64,000 nt of DNA from a marine bacterium B5-7 (GCA_021604525.1 BQJD01000003.1:138242-202241); one strand, 5' to 3'. Shown: positions 1-8,776, counted from the stretch's first letter. Notes: generated by a model from the letters alone, not told the origin. Made by a program: numbers and translations.

Positions 1-465
1 ATAACGGTCGAGTGTTGCACGAAGTTCCTTGAGTACAGGTAGTACCGCTTCAAGTTTTGTGAAATCAAACTCACTGGCAAGCCGGGATATATCTGGCCCA
101 AGGCTTGTTATGGCGTTGTCACGAAACTCGCGACCCGATTTGGTTATAAAGACCAGCTTACCGCGCCCGTCATGTGGATTGGGGCGGGTCTCGATCAGCG
201 CTCGCTTTTCCAGGCCCGAAAGCGTGTGAGTCAGGGTGGTTTTAGGCACCTGAAAAGCTACCGCTAGCGATAGCGGCGTGACTCCATCGCCAAGGCGGGC
301 AAGATGATTGAGTACGGTGAAATGCGGTAGCAATAATGAATCGTCAAGCCGTTGTTCGAACAACGTCCGCGATAATTGATGGATGATGCCGATCTCAGTA
401 AATGCATCGAAGATCTGCCGGATGTCAGATGCGTTTTCGCTCGCAGCGTCTTGTCTTTTAACCAT
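1..465 (-). CDS. MarR-family transcriptional regulator (C-terminus cut by window edge)
   Basis: A reading frame runs on the minus strand from ATG at 465 to the window edge without a stop, so the last residues are missing. The 155 visible residues begin MVKRQDAAS. They contain a winged-helix core with the MarR-type run LPHFTVLNHLARLGDGVTPL, then a recognition-helix stretch (VPKTTLTHTLSGLEKRALIE) and the wing NPHDGRGKLVFIT. MarR proteins bind DNA as dimers and usually repress themselves and a neighbouring enzyme, with release by small phenolic or oxidising ligands; the ligand here is unknown. The start overlaps the end of the upstream nitroreductase-like gene by 8 bases, so the two are translationally coupled and probably controlled from the operator pair at 1661-1695. 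Confidence 0.88.
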   Translation of the reverse strand, partial: MVKRQDAASENASDIRQIFDAFTEIGIIHQLSRTLFEQRLDDSLLLPHFTVLNHLARLGDGVTPLSLAVAFQVPKTTLTHTLSGLEKRALIETRPNPHDGRGKLVFITKSGREFRDNAITSLGPDISRLASEFDFTKLEAVLPVLKELRATLDRY

Positions 466-1615
466 TTACTATTTTTACACTTAAGGGCCAGCGTGGACTT
501 GGGTCAATGGGTTCAGCATAACCCAATCGACCCAGCATCTGCACAGTTTGACCTTGTGGTGCGAGTCGCATGTGTAGCGCCTCATGGAATTCCTTCATTT
601 CCGGATATTCCTGTAATGCCTGGCTGATCGGATGCAAGCTTAATCCTTGAATTGTTGCTGCAAGATTAACCCGAACCCAGGCACGGCCACTTTCAATCTG
701 GCTTGAACGATCATTGCTAGACGACGTTATCCAGACATAGGCTTTGGCACTTGAAAATACATCGCGATACATATCGAGGCCTTTGGAAAATGCACTCGAA
801 TCCGGATCAGCAAGATTTTTGCGGTTCATCATACCCATTAATATGAGCGACTCAAGGAATGGTCCGCCAATGTCGATCCCATCGGGACTGGCTTCAATTT
901 CTGTTTTGCCCATACGCATCAAGTCAATGCTTTCCTGAAACTTGGCAGGCGTTACATACTCGCGCTCGAACGCCTTGAAGGTGAGGTCTCTTAGAAACGC
1001 AACATCTTCTTTGTTATCCGTAGTGTGTATAGTAAATGTCGTTGCATCAGCAACAACCGATTCAAGTTCATGGAGGCCGGTAGTGGGTACTTGCCTGTGT
1101 TTATCAAATGGTTCCTTGCAGGAACGACGATTCAATACCGCCGCGAACAGGGGATCAGGTTTTACTTCTGCAGATTTTTCGAATACAGCAGTAACAATAG
1201 GTCGGTCATCAAGAAAACTGGAATCTGATCCGTGCGGAAATTCTGTCACCTCGACACGGTAGCCATCATTTGCTGCAGCCTGAACCATGAGTTCAATAAA
1301 GCAGCCAAGGCCGATGGTGATTTGGCGGTCGAACGGATCGGTCTCTTTTAAAAGTCGTGTAGTGTCGACCCGCAGAGTCACACCATTATCGCCGTCGAGT
1401 TGTACCATCCATGGTTGTCGGTTATGAGGATTCGGCGCGAGGATTGCATAAGATAATGCACGCAGACGCGGATCGGAATATTTTCCCGCATGAGACCACG
1501 GCTCGTATGCGCGGTGAGGTGTTCGGGTAGTGAGGAATCCGGTGGTTGCTGCACCGGCAGCGACAACAATACCGCCGCCGATTATTCGGATAAATTTTCG
1601 TTTGGAATGTTGCAT
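458..1615 (-). CDS. Nitroreductase-superfamily (Acg-like) FMN oxidoreductase with Tat-like leader
   Basis: The protein has 385 residues and resembles the Acg-type group of FMN-binding nitroreductase-fold proteins, larger than classical nitroreductases of about 200 residues. The N-terminus (MQHSKRKFIRIIGGG, then an Ala/Gly-rich hydrophobic run) looks like a twin-arginine export signal with Lys in place of the first Arg, so export is likely but not certain. The typical motif APNPHNRQPW, expected to contact FMN, follows at about residues 60-70. I chose ATG 1615 over an in-frame ATG at 1702 because the longer form would place the promoter and both operators inside the coding region. The 3' end overlaps the MarR gene. 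The substrate is unknown; MarR coupling suggests a redox or xenobiotic role. Confidence 0.75.
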   Translation of the reverse strand: MQHSKRKFIRIIGGGIVVAAGAATTGFLTTRTPHRAYEPWSHAGKYSDPRLRALSYAILAPNPHNRQPWMVQLDGDNGVTLRVDTTRLLKETDPFDRQITIGLGCFIELMVQAAANDGYRVEVTEFPHGSDSSFLDDRPIVTAVFEKSAEVKPDPLFAAVLNRRSCKEPFDKHRQVPTTGLHELESVVADATTFTIHTTDNKEDVAFLRDLTFKAFEREYVTPAKFQESIDLMRMGKTEIEASPDGIDIGGPFLESLILMGMMNRKNLADPDSSAFSKGLDMYRDVFSSAKAYVWITSSSNDRSSQIESGRAWVRVNLAATIQGLSLHPISQALQEYPEMKEFHEALHMRLAPQGQTVQMLGRLGYAEPIDPSPRWPLSVKIVNG

Positions 1616-1652
1616 CTGATGCTCCGGTTGTTTACAGGATAACGATCCGCGC

Positions 1653-1695
1653 ATCATACTAGTACGATATCGAACAAACAAGTACGAGATCGGAC
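1653..1695 (-). promoter_or_regulatory. Promoter with two MarR-type operator boxes
   Basis: Read on the minus strand, -35 TTGTTT (1676-1681) and -10 TATGAT (1653-1658) are separated by exactly 17 bases and point to the nitroreductase-MarR operon. Two related boxes, AGTACGATATCGAAC (1661-1675) and AGTACGAGATCGGAC (1681-1695), lie exactly 20 bases apart. Each is a near-palindrome of the form GTnCGAnATCGnAC. One sits in the -35/-10 spacer and the other just upstream of -35. This is the expected geometry for a repressor binding one face of the helix. Assignment to the adjacent MarR is inference. Confidence 0.65.
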
Positions 1696-1861
1696 TAAAC
1701 ATTATCTACTTGACTATTTGTTATTAATTAGATAGTTGCAAGTAACTTATAAGACCATACTGGATATGGTATTTGTGTTATGAAGGCTTTTTGAGTCGAA
1801 ATTGAGCTGCATTGCGGCGCTTATCCGATGGACTGGAAGAGCCACGCCTTGTGAATCAATG

Positions 1862-2596
1862 CTATGGCTTTAAGTCCATATCCAGATGGATGTAATCCCC
1901 CCGATAGTTCACATCGGCTACGTACAGTACCAATCCATCTGGTGAACACATTACCCGACGGACTTCGGCCATCGGCTCACCGACCGGTATTTCCAGAAGA
2001 TTGGCGACCTCGACATCGGCTTTGCTGATATGCATCGTCTGTCTCGCGCTTCCGAATTCAACGCCGGGCAGGGAAAAAAGCACGGGTAATACGGCTTCAT
2101 TTCGAAAGTCGGACTCGGCCATTTTGAATATGTTTTCTTCGATATAAATCGAGATTACGCAGTATTTGACCCCGTCGCGTGCATGTACCCGTTTCATATG
2201 AAAATAGTTGGATGCGAGTGTACCGTCATCCGGCTGTAACTGCGGCGACGCCGTCGATTCCTCCAGATTGGTCAATACAGGCTTGTCGTCCCGGTACATA
2301 TCAACCAGGCCCGCGAGAGTCGTGTGAACACGCAAGTTGCGGCCCGCTGCCGTGGATTTATTAACCACGGTTCCTTTGCCGCGCCGTGCCGATACGAGAT
2401 CTTCGTCACTCAGCAGGCGAACAGCCTGTCGTACAGTGACCCGTGCAACTTCGAACTCGTCCATTAAATTTTCGATGGACGGTAATTTGTCGCCTGGCTT
2501 CCATACTCCACGAGCAATTCTATGGCGAAACACATCGGCCAGTTGAAGATATCGTGGTATCGGGCTGGCGCCAAATATCGGGTGCCTGTTTTTCAA
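1862..2596 (-). CDS. GntR-family (HutC/UTRA) transcriptional regulator
   Basis: This 244-residue protein has an N-terminal GntR winged helix (residues about 12-78: YLQLADVFRHRIARGVWKPG, then LPSIENLMDEFEVARVTVRQ and the wing ARRGKGTVV). The C-terminal UTRA ligand domain covers about 95-240 (for example EVANLLEIPVGEPMAEVRRV). HutC-subfamily regulators sense a small metabolite, often a sugar phosphate or amino acid derivative, and usually repress adjacent catabolic genes. The gene is divergent from the ABC transporter-sulfatase cluster, with 146 bases between the starts, so it is the likely local regulator and its ligand may be the imported substrate or a breakdown product. Confidence 0.88.
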   Translation of the reverse strand: MKNRHPIFGASPIPRYLQLADVFRHRIARGVWKPGDKLPSIENLMDEFEVARVTVRQAVRLLSDEDLVSARRGKGTVVNKSTAAGRNLRVHTTLAGLVDMYRDDKPVLTNLEESTASPQLQPDDGTLASNYFHMKRVHARDGVKYCVISIYIEENIFKMAESDFRNEAVLPVLFSLPGVEFGSARQTMHISKADVEVANLLEIPVGEPMAEVRRVMCSPDGLVLYVADVNYRGDYIHLDMDLKP

Positions 2597-2658
2597 TAAG
2601 TTGTCCTCATGGACTAATTTTTAACATCGTAATCAAATTGTGTATTGCCTTAAACATC

Positions 2659-2695
2659 CTAAGTATAGTACGTTTAGCTAAATGACCTAAAGGTC
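2659..2695. promoter_or_regulatory. Candidate GntR operators between divergent genes
   Basis: The divergent intergenic region holds two inverted repeats. CTAAGTATAGTACGTTTAG (2659-2677) is centred on GTA-TAG-TAC, similar to the GTnTAnAC core favoured by HutC-type regulators. GACCTAAAGGTC (2684-2695) has perfect 5-base arms around AA. Both lie between the start of the GntR gene (2596) and the Shine-Dalgarno AGGAGG (2730-2735) of the ABC binding-protein gene. The sequence symmetry is directly visible; regulator assignment is inferred from position. Confidence 0.4.
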
Positions 2696-2742
2696 GCATT
2701 ATGGGTTGTTTAATCCGATTATATCCACCAGGAGGAATCATC

Positions 2743-4173
2743 ATGCCCAAAAACTCAAATGACCGCACACTGTTCGACAAATTCAATGTGTCAAGACGAA
2801 CCGCGGTGAAAACTGCTCTCGCGGGCGCTGCGACTCTGGCTGCACCGGGGCTCATGATTGGACGCGCTCATGCCGCTGGTCAGTATATGGATTTGGGTTC
2901 TTTCCAGGGTGCCGGAATCGATTGGCGCATGGCCGAGGGTGAAGAAATCACTATCGCTGTCATTCCTGCCGGTTATTTCAAGAATCTTGAAGAAGTCATG
3001 CCGGATTTCAGAACCCTGACCGGGATCAACGCAAGACTGGAGATGATTCCACCCGGACAGATTCGCCAGAAAGCGGTATTGGATCTTTCCAGCAAGACCG
3101 GTACATACGCCAGCCATGCTGCTGACCCGATGTACTATCAATTGTATGTCGCTAACGGTTGGATCGATCCACTGGATGATTACCTCAACAACGATAAGCT
3201 GACCGATAACGCCTGGTTCGACTACGAAGATATCCAGCCGGGTCATCGCGGCGCAACATCTGTTGACGGTGTTCCTTACGGCATACCGTTTGATGGTGAG
3301 GCAACCATTCAGATATATCGAAAGGATGTTTACGACGCAGCGGGTATTGGGCCTGCGGATACTCTCGAACAATACGCGAGTAATGCCGCGAAAGTACATG
3401 ATCCCGATAACCGACTGTGGGGCTGTGCGCTGCGCGGTTTTCGCGGGGCAGGGCAGAACATGTACATCTACCCATCCATCTTCAAGGCCTATGGAGGCGA
3501 ATGGTTCGATGGCGACCGGGTTACAGTAGACACACCCGAAGCGTTGGGCGCGCTGGAATACTATGTGTCACTACTTAACAAGTATGCACCCGCCGGTGTT
3601 GAAAACTGGAACTGGCCGGATATTGCCGATGCCTTCGGGCAGGGCACGGTGGCATCATATATAGATGCACACGGTAGTGCCGCCGTGGTAGCAAATCCGG
3701 AGAAATCGAAAGTGGTTGGCAAGATCGGTTTCGCTCGCTGGCCCAAGGGTCCATCCGGTAAACGTGTGACATCCATCTGGAACTGGAGTTTTCCGATCAA
3801 CGGTGCATTGAGCGAAAAACAAAAACATGCCACCTGGTTATTCAATCAGTGGGCTGGGTCACGCGAGGTTCAGGTAGCGACGACTTATGCATTCCCGGGC
3901 GCCTACAAACGTACCGGTGCTAATCGCGCATCGCTTTGGAAAGATCCGAAATTTCTCGAGTTAATGAGTCAATTCGGTGACAACTATGTAGAAGCAACCA
4001 CTGAGTCATTCGCGAACGATACGGATCCTGACTGGCGACCACGTCTACCGCAATGGCCGGCGGTGGGAGATACCATGGCAACAGCGATTCAAGCGGCTCT
4101 TGTCGGGCAAGCAACACCGGCTGCAGCATTGAAAGAAGCGCAGGAGAAAATCGACAAGATACTCAAGGGCTGA
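2743..4173 (+). CDS. ABC transporter substrate-binding protein, Tat-exported, sugar type (family 1)
   Basis: The product has 476 residues. The N-terminus carries a Tat signal (SRRTAVKTALAGAATLAAPG) ending near AHA-AG, so the folded protein is exported to the periplasm. The body has the look of family-1 carbohydrate-type binding proteins (EEITIAVIPAGYFKNLEEVM near the start; VPYGIPFDGEATIQIYRKDV, the usual hinge-region signature). I chose ATG 2743 because AGGAGG at 2730-2735 is ideally placed 7 bases upstream; the ATG at 2701 has no such site. It starts the operon binding protein-permease-permease-ATPase-sulfatase-FGE. The substrate cannot be read from sequence, but the downstream sulfatase suggests a sulfate ester. 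Confidence 0.9.
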   Translation: MPKNSNDRTLFDKFNVSRRTAVKTALAGAATLAAPGLMIGRAHAAGQYMDLGSFQGAGIDWRMAEGEEITIAVIPAGYFKNLEEVMPDFRTLTGINARLEMIPPGQIRQKAVLDLSSKTGTYASHAADPMYYQLYVANGWIDPLDDYLNNDKLTDNAWFDYEDIQPGHRGATSVDGVPYGIPFDGEATIQIYRKDVYDAAGIGPADTLEQYASNAAKVHDPDNRLWGCALRGFRGAGQNMYIYPSIFKAYGGEWFDGDRVTVDTPEALGALEYYVSLLNKYAPAGVENWNWPDIADAFGQGTVASYIDAHGSAAVVANPEKSKVVGKIGFARWPKGPSGKRVTSIWNWSFPINGALSEKQKHATWLFNQWAGSREVQVATTYAFPGAYKRTGANRASLWKDPKFLELMSQFGDNYVEATTESFANDTDPDWRPRLPQWPAVGDTMATAIQAALVGQATPAAALKEAQEKIDKILKG

Positions 4174-4213
4174 TGAACTGTTTCATACGGTTATTGTTGT
4201 CGGGTAATAATGG

Positions 4214-5107
4214 ATGATAGGTAACATGCACCAGAGCGAACGGCGATTTGCAATGGCAATTACCATGCCGGCGCTACTGGTGCTGTTGCTGACTACTACT
4301 TTCCCCTTGGGTTATCTTATCTGGAGTTCATTCCAGACCCTCAATCTTGCCATGCCGTTTTTAGACGGTTTTGCCGGCTTTTCAAACTATGTTGAGATGT
4401 GGGGCGACTCGCGCTATTGGCATGCCATGCAACTTACCGGTATTTACACGGTATCGAGTGTCACGCTGCAAGTCGTTATTGGCCTGGGGCTCGCGCTTTT
4501 GGTTATGCAAATTCCAAGGGCGCAGTGGGTGTTTCGGATTGTGGCCATTTTGCCGATTGTGTTAGCGCCAGTCGTTGTGGGTTTGTTCTGGCGAACGCTG
4601 ATGCTCGCACCAAATTTTGGAATGGTCGACTTCCTGGTGCAATGGCTCGGGTTCGAGCAAATTAACTGGTTGGGTGAACCCATACCGGCACTCATTTCTG
4701 TTATTGCAATCCATACCTGGCAGTGGACGCCATTCGCCTTCCTTGTTTTCCTTGCGAGTCTGGCCTCTTTGCCGGGTGATGTATTTGAAGCGGCTCGAAT
4801 AGACAAGGCCAATGCGTTTCAACGATTTTGGCATCTCACTTTGCCACTGATACGTCCAGCAATCATTATCGTGATTATCATGCGGGCGATGATATCTCTG
4901 GCAGCCTTTGCGGCGATTTTTGCCGCAACCGGTGGAGGGCCAGGAACAGCTACCGAGATTTTAAATCTATATGCCTTCAAGACATCGTTTGTAGAACTCA
5001 ATTTCGGTTATGGTTCAGCGCTAGCCGTCTCGTTACTCATCATCACCATGGCAGTATCTGCAATGCTGTTTCGCCTTCGGACTGCACGAACGGTTAAGCC
5101 ACAATGA
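4214..5107 (+). CDS. ABC transporter permease, MalF/UgpA type
   Basis: This 297-residue inner-membrane protein shows about six hydrophobic segments. The conserved permease EAA loop is at EAARIDKANAFQRFWHLTLP, the site that docks with the ATPase. It would form the translocation path together with the next gene, whose ATG overlaps this stop as ATGA (4-base overlap), implying translational coupling. An in-frame ATG four codons later (4226) is an alternative start; neither has a strong ribosome site. The family is the carbohydrate uptake (CUT1-like) group, consistent with a family-1 binding protein. Confidence 0.9.
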   Translation: MIGNMHQSERRFAMAITMPALLVLLLTTTFPLGYLIWSSFQTLNLAMPFLDGFAGFSNYVEMWGDSRYWHAMQLTGIYTVSSVTLQVVIGLGLALLVMQIPRAQWVFRIVAILPIVLAPVVVGLFWRTLMLAPNFGMVDFLVQWLGFEQINWLGEPIPALISVIAIHTWQWTPFAFLVFLASLASLPGDVFEAARIDKANAFQRFWHLTLPLIRPAIIIVIIMRAMISLAAFAAIFAATGGGPGTATEILNLYAFKTSFVELNFGYGSALAVSLLIITMAVSAMLFRLRTARTVKPQ

Positions 5108-5958
5108 TGAATATTCACCAGCGCGCAAGTGCAAGACGTAATGCACTTCTTATGACCGCAGCCACAGTGTTGTTACTCATATGGGTGTTCCCGTTACTAT
5201 GGGCGACCGTGGTTTCGTTAAAGTCGGAAAGCGAAGTATTGGCTTATCCTCCTAACCTGATATTCAAGCCTGTCTTTCAAAACTATCAGGATGCAATATT
5301 TGGTGACTTCTCAATACTTGATAGTTTGTTAACCAGTGTCATTGTTGCGACAACAACAACACTACTAACGATTGTTCTGGCTGTGCCGGCGGCCTACGCA
5401 TTTGCCCGACTTAAACTGCCCGCCAGAAGAACTCTCGGGTTTTATACCCTGGCAACACAGATGGTGCCACCGGTAGGCCTGGTCATCCCTTATTTTTTGA
5501 TTCTTAATAAACTTCAGTGGCTGGATACATATCAAGGGATGATCGTCGTCTACCTTACCTTTTCATTACCGTTCGCCATCTGGTTGCTGGTGTCTTACAT
5601 GGAAGACATACCGTTTGAAATGGAAGAAGCGGCACTCCTTGATAAAGCCAGCCGTTTGCAAACAATGTGGTACGTAATCATCCCGCAAGTGCGTGGAGGT
5701 ATTGCGGTCACGGTGATATTCGTATTTCTCAACGCCTGGAACGAATTTCTTTTCGCCGTTCAACTCGGTGGTAATACGGTGCGTCCGGTGACTGTTGCGA
5801 TGTATAACTTTGTGTCGGTAGAGCAAACTCTATGGGCCAAGCTCGCAGCGGCTGCTTTGGTTGCCATGTTGCCGGTGGTCATTATCGGTATTGCTGCGCA
5901 AAAACAAATTGTCAAGGGCTTGACTGTGGGTGCAGTCAAAGGTGGAGGACGCAGATGA
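5104..5958 (+). CDS. ABC transporter permease, MalG/UgpE type
   Basis: This 284-residue inner-membrane permease pairs with the upstream MalF-like protein. Hydrophobic segments are spread through the length, beginning with LLMTAATVLLLIWVFPLLWA. The EAA-type loop reads EMEEAALLDKASRLQTMWYV, followed by NAWNEFLFAV, a motif typical of CUT1 MalG-type permeases. Both ends overlap neighbours by ATGA (5104 and 5955), so permease 1, permease 2 and ATPase are tightly coupled. Confidence 0.9.
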   Translation: MMNIHQRASARRNALLMTAATVLLLIWVFPLLWATVVSLKSESEVLAYPPNLIFKPVFQNYQDAIFGDFSILDSLLTSVIVATTTTLLTIVLAVPAAYAFARLKLPARRTLGFYTLATQMVPPVGLVIPYFLILNKLQWLDTYQGMIVVYLTFSLPFAIWLLVSYMEDIPFEMEEAALLDKASRLQTMWYVIIPQVRGGIAVTVIFVFLNAWNEFLFAVQLGGNTVRPVTVAMYNFVSVEQTLWAKLAAAALVAMLPVVIIGIAAQKQIVKGLTVGAVKGGGRR

Positions 5959-7016
5959 CACAGGCAGGGCGAGTCACCCTAAGAGGCATTAATAAACGCT
6001 TCGGCAGTTTTACCGCATTGAAGAATGTGGATCTGGATATTAAACCGGAAGAGTTTTTTGCTCTGCTCGGACCTTCAGGTTCCGGAAAGACAACTACCCT
6101 GCGAATGATAGCCGGGCTTGAAACCCCTGACGAAGGTGTCATCGAAATAGCTGGTAAAGATGTAACTTTCGCCCCGCCCGGTGACCGTGACATAGCTATG
6201 GTTTTCCAGAATTATGCGCTTTATCCCCACATGACGGTGAGGGAGAACATTGCATTCCCCCTTAAAATGGAGAAGGTACCTGCAAAGGAAATCGAACCCA
6301 GAGTGGTTGATGCAGCAAAGAAGGTTGATATCGATCATCTGCTCCATCGCCGACCTGGCCAGCTAAGTGGCGGTCAACAACAACGCTGCGCACTGGCCAG
6401 GGCAATTGTTCGTCAACCCAAACTGTTTCTGCTTGACGAGCCGCTTTCCAATCTCGATGCTCAGCTACGACTGCAAACACGTGTCGAACTAAAGAAACTG
6501 CAGCGGAGCTTGAATGTTACGGCTATTTACGTAACGCACGATCAGGAAGAAGCCATGACCCTGGCAGATAGAATGGCTGTGTTTTTTAATGGGGAAATCA
6601 TGCAGATTGGTACACCGGATGAAGTATTCAATCGACCGGACAGTATTGCAGTGGCTGCGTTTATCGGCAGTCCGCCAATGAATTTGTTGCCTGCACAACT
6701 TGATGGAAGTCAGTTGAAGGTCGAAGGAAGGACGATAGAGCTTGATCGTAAACCGACCGCAACTCCCATGGCTGTTACCATGGGAATTCGGCCATCACAT
6801 ATTCGTATTGATGCCGATGGCATACCCGCTCGTTTATACCTGTCTGAGAATATGGGCGAGAGTGTACTGTTGAATCTGTATATTGGCGAACACCTGGTGA
6901 AGGTTCGCGCGAACGAAAACGTGAGTCTTGATGATGGCGACATTGTTCCGATAACCTTTGACGTGAATGCCATACATCTTTTCGATGCGCAAACAGGGAT
7001 CCGGATCGAGAATTAA
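5955..7016 (+). CDS. ABC transporter ATPase, MalK/UgpC type
   Basis: The protein has 353 residues. Walker A is GPSGSGKT (39-46), then the Q-loop (VFQNYALYPHMTV), the signature LSGGQQQR, Walker B LFLLDEPLSNLD and the switch histidine in THDQEEAM. After about residue 235 comes a MalK-type OB-fold regulatory domain (DEVFNRPDSIAVAAFIGSPP, then MGIRPSHIRI), which places it in the carbohydrate uptake group. ATG 5955 overlaps the upstream stop (ATGA) and follows the site GGTGGAGG at 5941-5948; the frame stays open upstream, but that part overlaps the permease and lacks a start of equal quality. It energises import through the two preceding permeases. Confidence 0.93.
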   Translation: MTQAGRVTLRGINKRFGSFTALKNVDLDIKPEEFFALLGPSGSGKTTTLRMIAGLETPDEGVIEIAGKDVTFAPPGDRDIAMVFQNYALYPHMTVRENIAFPLKMEKVPAKEIEPRVVDAAKKVDIDHLLHRRPGQLSGGQQQRCALARAIVRQPKLFLLDEPLSNLDAQLRLQTRVELKKLQRSLNVTAIYVTHDQEEAMTLADRMAVFFNGEIMQIGTPDEVFNRPDSIAVAAFIGSPPMNLLPAQLDGSQLKVEGRTIELDRKPTATPMAVTMGIRPSHIRIDADGIPARLYLSENMGESVLLNLYIGEHLVKVRANENVSLDDGDIVPITFDVNAIHLFDAQTGIRIEN

Positions 7017-7023
7017 TTCAAGT

Positions 7024-7043
7024 GTAAGCGTTTAATCGTTTAC
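7024..7043. promoter_or_regulatory. Inverted repeat upstream of sulfatase gene (LacI-box-like)
   Basis: The sequence GTAAGCGTTTAATCGTTTAC has arms GTAA-n-CG and CG-n-TTAC around a 6-base centre. Its left half (TGTAAGCGTTTAAT) comes within a base or two of the LacI/GalR-type consensus TGnAAnCGnTTnCA. It lies in the 55-base gap between the ATPase stop and the sulfatase start. It could be an internal operator, or chance; no LacI-type regulator is encoded in the window. Confidence 0.25.
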
Positions 7044-7071
7044 GGTCTGTGTGATAAATGGAGTGATGAGG

Positions 7072-8688
7072 ATGCAACAGCAACCCAATGTGTTGCTCAT
7101 AATGAACGATGATATGGGTTATTCCGACATCGGTTGTTATGGCGGTGAAGTGGATACACCCAATCTGGACAGATTGGCACGGCATGGACTTCGCCTGACC
7201 CAGTTCTATAACACTCCACGTTGCAGTCCATCACGGGCGTCCTTGCTGACCGGGCTTTATCCCCACCAGACGGGCATCGGTATACTTACTTACCCGACTG
7301 GTCCCGAAGGTTATGCCGGAGACTTGAATCGTAATTGCGCGACTATTGCCGAAGTACTTAAGGGGCAGGGTTATAAAACCTATCTTAGCGGAAAGTGGCA
7401 TATATCAAGCGACCTGATTGAACCATCTGATTCATGGCCACTGCAACGCGGATTCGATCATTTCTACGGGACCATCATTGGTGCAGGCAGCTTTTATTAT
7501 CCAAACACGTTGACCCGTGGTAATGAGAATATCGATCATGAGGCCAGGAACGATGAGTCCTTTTTTTATACCGACGCTATCAGTGACCAGGCAGCCCGAT
7601 TCATACATGAACATGCCAAGGACAATCCTGCCAGTCCATTTTTTCAATATGTCGCATATACCGCACCCCACTGGCCGTTACATGCCCACGATGATGATAT
7701 TGCGAAATACAAGGGACGTTTCGATGCCGGCTGGGACAAACTGCGTGCAGAACGCTTAAAGCGAATGGTCGACGAAGGTCTTATTGATCATAACTGGCAA
7801 TTGACCGATCGCGACCCGAGTCAACCTGGATGGGAGGATGCGCAGGACAAACAGTGGTTGTTGCGTTGCATGGAGGTATATGCCGCACAGATCGACCGTA
7901 TGGATCAGGGTATTGGACGTGTGATCAAGGCTCTTGAAGATACAGGGCAGTTGGACAATACATTAATCTTTTTTCTGTCCGACAACGGTGCGTGCGCCGA
8001 AGATATTCCTGAAAATGTCACTGCCCGTGAAATGGTAAACGATCTGATGATTGCCCGAGAAAAGACCCGCAAAGGTGAAGATGTGATTTTTGGAAATATT
8101 CCTCATCTGATGCCGGGACCTGAAAATACCTATCAAAGTTATGGCACTGCCTGGGCTAATCTTTCCAACACGCCTTTCAGGCTATACAAACACTGGACCC
8201 ATGAGGGCGGGGTATCCACACCGTTTATTTGTCACTGGCCCAAGGGTATCTCTGTGAAAGGTGTCATTCGACATACTCCCGGTCACATACCTGATGTAAT
8301 GGCCACAATCCTCGATGTAACTGGTGCCATCTATCCGGATTCAGTTGGTGATACGAAAATCCCTGCGCCGGAAGGACATAGTTTGACACCACTGTTTGTG
8401 AATGAGGAATTGCATGATCGGCCAATTTTCTGGGAACACGAAGGCAATGCAGCGGTAAGGTTCGGCAAGTGGAAACTGGTTCGTGCCTATCCCGATTCGT
8501 GGGAGTTATATGACATGGAAAAAGATCGAACCGAGATGAACAATCTTGCCGATGCCTATCCCAGGGAAGCCACACGCCTTGCCTCCCTTTATGATGAGTG
8601 GGCTACTCGTTGCGGTGTGATCCCACGGGAAAAGATTCTTGAGATGATGAAGAAATTACCGGGCAAGGCATTTTGGGAAGATGAATAA
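7072..8688 (+). CDS. Sulfatase (arylsulfatase type, formylglycine-dependent), no signal peptide
   Basis: This 538-residue enzyme of the type I sulfatase family hydrolyses sulfate esters. The N-terminus begins directly with the metal-site strand (PNVLLIMNDDMGYSDIGCYG; the adjacent Asp pair binds Ca2+). Cys51 in CSPSRASLLTG is the residue converted to formylglycine (C-x-P-x-R). Later motifs include GKWH (a catalytic Lys/His region) and LIFFLSDNGA (a metal-binding Asp-Asn). There is no signal peptide, so the enzyme should act in the cytoplasm on imported substrate. I chose ATG 7072 because GGAG (7060-7063) lies 8 bases upstream; ATG 7066 is too close to it. Position after the ABC genes and before an FGE gene argues for one operon. 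The exact substrate (aryl, sugar or alkyl sulfate) is unknown. Confidence 0.93.
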   Translation: MQQQPNVLLIMNDDMGYSDIGCYGGEVDTPNLDRLARHGLRLTQFYNTPRCSPSRASLLTGLYPHQTGIGILTYPTGPEGYAGDLNRNCATIAEVLKGQGYKTYLSGKWHISSDLIEPSDSWPLQRGFDHFYGTIIGAGSFYYPNTLTRGNENIDHEARNDESFFYTDAISDQAARFIHEHAKDNPASPFFQYVAYTAPHWPLHAHDDDIAKYKGRFDAGWDKLRAERLKRMVDEGLIDHNWQLTDRDPSQPGWEDAQDKQWLLRCMEVYAAQIDRMDQGIGRVIKALEDTGQLDNTLIFFLSDNGACAEDIPENVTAREMVNDLMIAREKTRKGEDVIFGNIPHLMPGPENTYQSYGTAWANLSNTPFRLYKHWTHEGGVSTPFICHWPKGISVKGVIRHTPGHIPDVMATILDVTGAIYPDSVGDTKIPAPEGHSLTPLFVNEELHDRPIFWEHEGNAAVRFGKWKLVRAYPDSWELYDMEKDRTEMNNLADAYPREATRLASLYDEWATRCGVIPREKILEMMKKLPGKAFWEDE

Positions 8689-8767
8689 TGTGACTATCAG
8701 TTTGCAGACTGAAGTGATTTATGAAGATGGTCAGAAACACCGAATTCAAGGTGACATCAAGGTCTGA
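8681..8767 (+). CDS. Possible 28-residue leader peptide or small protein before FGE
   Basis: ATG 8681 lies inside the last codons of the sulfatase gene, in another frame, and opens a 28-codon frame ending at TGA 8765-8767. The peptide begins MNNVTISLQTEVIYEDGQ and ends GDIKV, with an alternating pattern suggestive of beta strands. It is in the same frame as the FGE gene, whose start follows 9 bases after this stop. It may be a coupled leader peptide, a true small protein, or noise. No homologue is recognised. Confidence 0.3.
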   Translation: MNNVTISLQTEVIYEDGQKHRIQGDIKV

Positions 8768-8776
8768 TCGCTAGCC

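Noticed and set aside
1616-1702. Longer start for the nitroreductase-like gene at 1702
   Set aside because: It would put the promoter and operator pair inside the coding sequence and bury the Tat-like leader.
1754-1770. ACCATA/TATGGT hairpin after the GntR gene as a terminator
   Set aside because: The 6-bp A+T-rich stem has no proper T run and lies over 90 bases past the stop.
2791-3399. 202-codon frame antisense to the ABC binding-protein gene
   Set aside because: It is a shadow of a well-supported gene.
8765-8767. TGA as a selenocysteine codon joining the 28-codon frame to FGE
   Set aside because: FGE does not need the extra residues, the usual fold begins after the GTG start, and no recoding element is evident.
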